Shown here piece by piece: positions 63,090 to 64,000 of a stretch of 64,000 nt of DNA. The number at the start of each line of letters is the position of its first letter. Within the stretch, counting starts at the first letter, position 1. A program made the position numbers and the translations under genes. The notes below the pieces were generated by a model that saw only the letters and a program-made list of their open reading frames with translations, was not told the DNA's origin and ran no database searches. The DNA comes from Cercophora sp. LCS_1 (Eukaryota; Ascomycota; Sordariomycetes; Sordariales; Lasiosphaeriaceae): positions 62,001 through 126,000 of the forward strand of contig JAPZLL010000035.1 of the NCBI GenBank assembly GCA_036250225.1, written 5' to 3'.

Positions 63090-64000
63090 GCGGACAAACG
63101 ATGGCGAGCAGTCGGGACGCAGTACCGCCCTTCGGCAATGAGAGTGTCGATGCCTGGGGTCACACGTGTGTGCGGCTGAGCCGACCATGCCAGGGTGCGT
63201 CAGCCGCGCATTCACGCGGCTCTCCAACAACGAGCACCGACGCAGAGGTTCAGCTGGTGCCCGCGACAATGGATGATCAACCAAGGGAATTCCTGTACAT
63301 ATTTGACTTGACGTATATAATTCGCATGACCCGGATTTTGTTGGTCCTACAGCACACATTCCACGCAGTGTCCCGTTCCCGCCCCATCATCGATCCAACT
63401 TGCCGGATGTCTTTCCCAAATGGTGTCTCAGGTCGGAACTCGGAAGTCGGATCTACCCCGATTGAACATCGAACCGGTAAAATAAATTCCGCGTGGCTTC
63501 TGCATGGCTTCGGCATTCCTCGCTGGTGCGCGCACTGACCGCGGGGAGCACCAGAAGGGCATCGCGCAGGGAAGATCAGGGTGCCGAAAGCCAATGCGAA
63601 AAACACCCCCGGATTTCAAAACCCCCCGACATGGTCGCCAAGACCATTGCCAAGACCACAACGCTGGGTTTCACCACTCGCTGACAGCGACTGACAGGGA
63701 CTCCCAGACTGACAGCGAAGATCATTGTGGCCGTTTTGGCGGGTTGAACCATAGACACCGGGTTCGAGGTCTCAAACAAGATGTGTTGCGCGCAGCAACC
63801 AAGCTCATCACCCCCTTGATCTTAACTCGATTTGACCAGCTGGAGCCCGCGCTGAACCCAGAGGAAACGGTTGTCCTTTGTGACACCTATATTGCACAAG
63901 CACCCATCTCCCCTGTCCCCTGACCCTCATTCCAAACCAACTACTTTTTCGCTCTTTTATTCGCCCGACCGACCGACCGACCGATGCCGCCGTCTCGCAT
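63090..64000. other. Intergenic region at the right edge
   Basis: No gene supported. It ends with four to five copies of the tetranucleotide GACC (63966-63983), after which an ATG (63983, MPPSR...) may be the start of a gene cut off by the window; that cannot be judged from 18 bases. Confidence 0.4.

Noticed and set aside
1..64000. tRNA, rRNA, CRISPR arrays, telomere repeats, complete transposons
   Set aside because: I looked for B-box-like GGTTCGANTCC sequences, regularly spaced direct repeats, TTAGGG arrays, and reverse transcriptase or transposase motifs and found none that held up. A tRNA scan and a repeat-library search would settle this.
63983..64000. Possible start of a coding region at the right edge
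   Set aside because: Only 18 bases remain after the ATG, too little to support a gene call.

Overview
The window is nuclear DNA from a filamentous ascomycete (Pezizomycotina, probably a Sordariomycete). Genes are monocistronic and carry short introns of about 45-130 nt with GTAAGT-like donors, CTAAC/CTGAC branch sites and a TAG/CAG acceptor. Many families are fungus-specific: HET, a SesA-type NLR, Clr5-ankyrin, DUF6594-like, a rhodopsin-domain receptor, and a CE5 esterase with a fungal CBM1. I see no bacterial features. The CE5-CBM1 enzyme, several small secreted proteins and the self/non-self recognition proteins fit a plant-associated or saprotrophic mould.

Layout. 0-2.6 kb: the 5' part of a spherulin-4-like secreted protein and a Cys/His-rich, Arg-rich coiled-coil protein. 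2.6-9.5 kb: a large NLR (SesA-NACHT-ten WD40 repeats) lying between two diverged inverted repeat copies. 9.5-16.9 kb: a rhodopsin-domain membrane protein, a short HET-associated protein, a 13-exon sugar/quinate-type MFS transporter with a predicted 4-nt microexon, and a proline-rich secreted protein. 17.7-24.4 kb: an F-box-like gene and a Clr5-ankyrin gene, both with in-frame interruptions. 24.6-31 kb: membrane or secreted proteins (single-pass, MARVEL-like, polytopic family, SMP-30-like). 31.4-33 kb: a decayed DUF6594-like fragment antisense to a retropepsin-like ORF. 33.9-36.7 kb: arginase, a DUF4267 protein and a tiny actin-like gene. 36.8-41.5 kb: two tandem PiT phosphate transporters. 44-49 kb: a large unknown membrane protein and a cystathionine gamma-synthase-like PLP enzyme. 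50-58.6 kb: a GTGN-repeat acidic/basic protein, mitochondrial citrate carrier, secreted Cys protein, a Cbp6/UQCC2-like assembly factor, Bsd2-like protein, isoaspartyl methyltransferase and another secreted Cys protein. 59-63.1 kb: a HET protein and acetylxylan esterase.

No biosynthetic cluster or operon-like pathway is evident. The clearest themes are self/non-self recognition (NLR, HET, HET-like, Clr5-ankyrin), nutrient uptake (sugar, phosphate, citrate, arginine catabolism) and secretion. The most unusual points are the perfectly duplicated WD40 pair in the NLR and its flanking inverted repeats, the microexons and GC-AG introns, the antisense DUF6594/retropepsin locus, the miniature actin-like gene, and a 4-copy motif before the Clr5 gene. 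All exon models were built by eye from splice signals and reading-frame phase; none was checked by alignment or RNA data.
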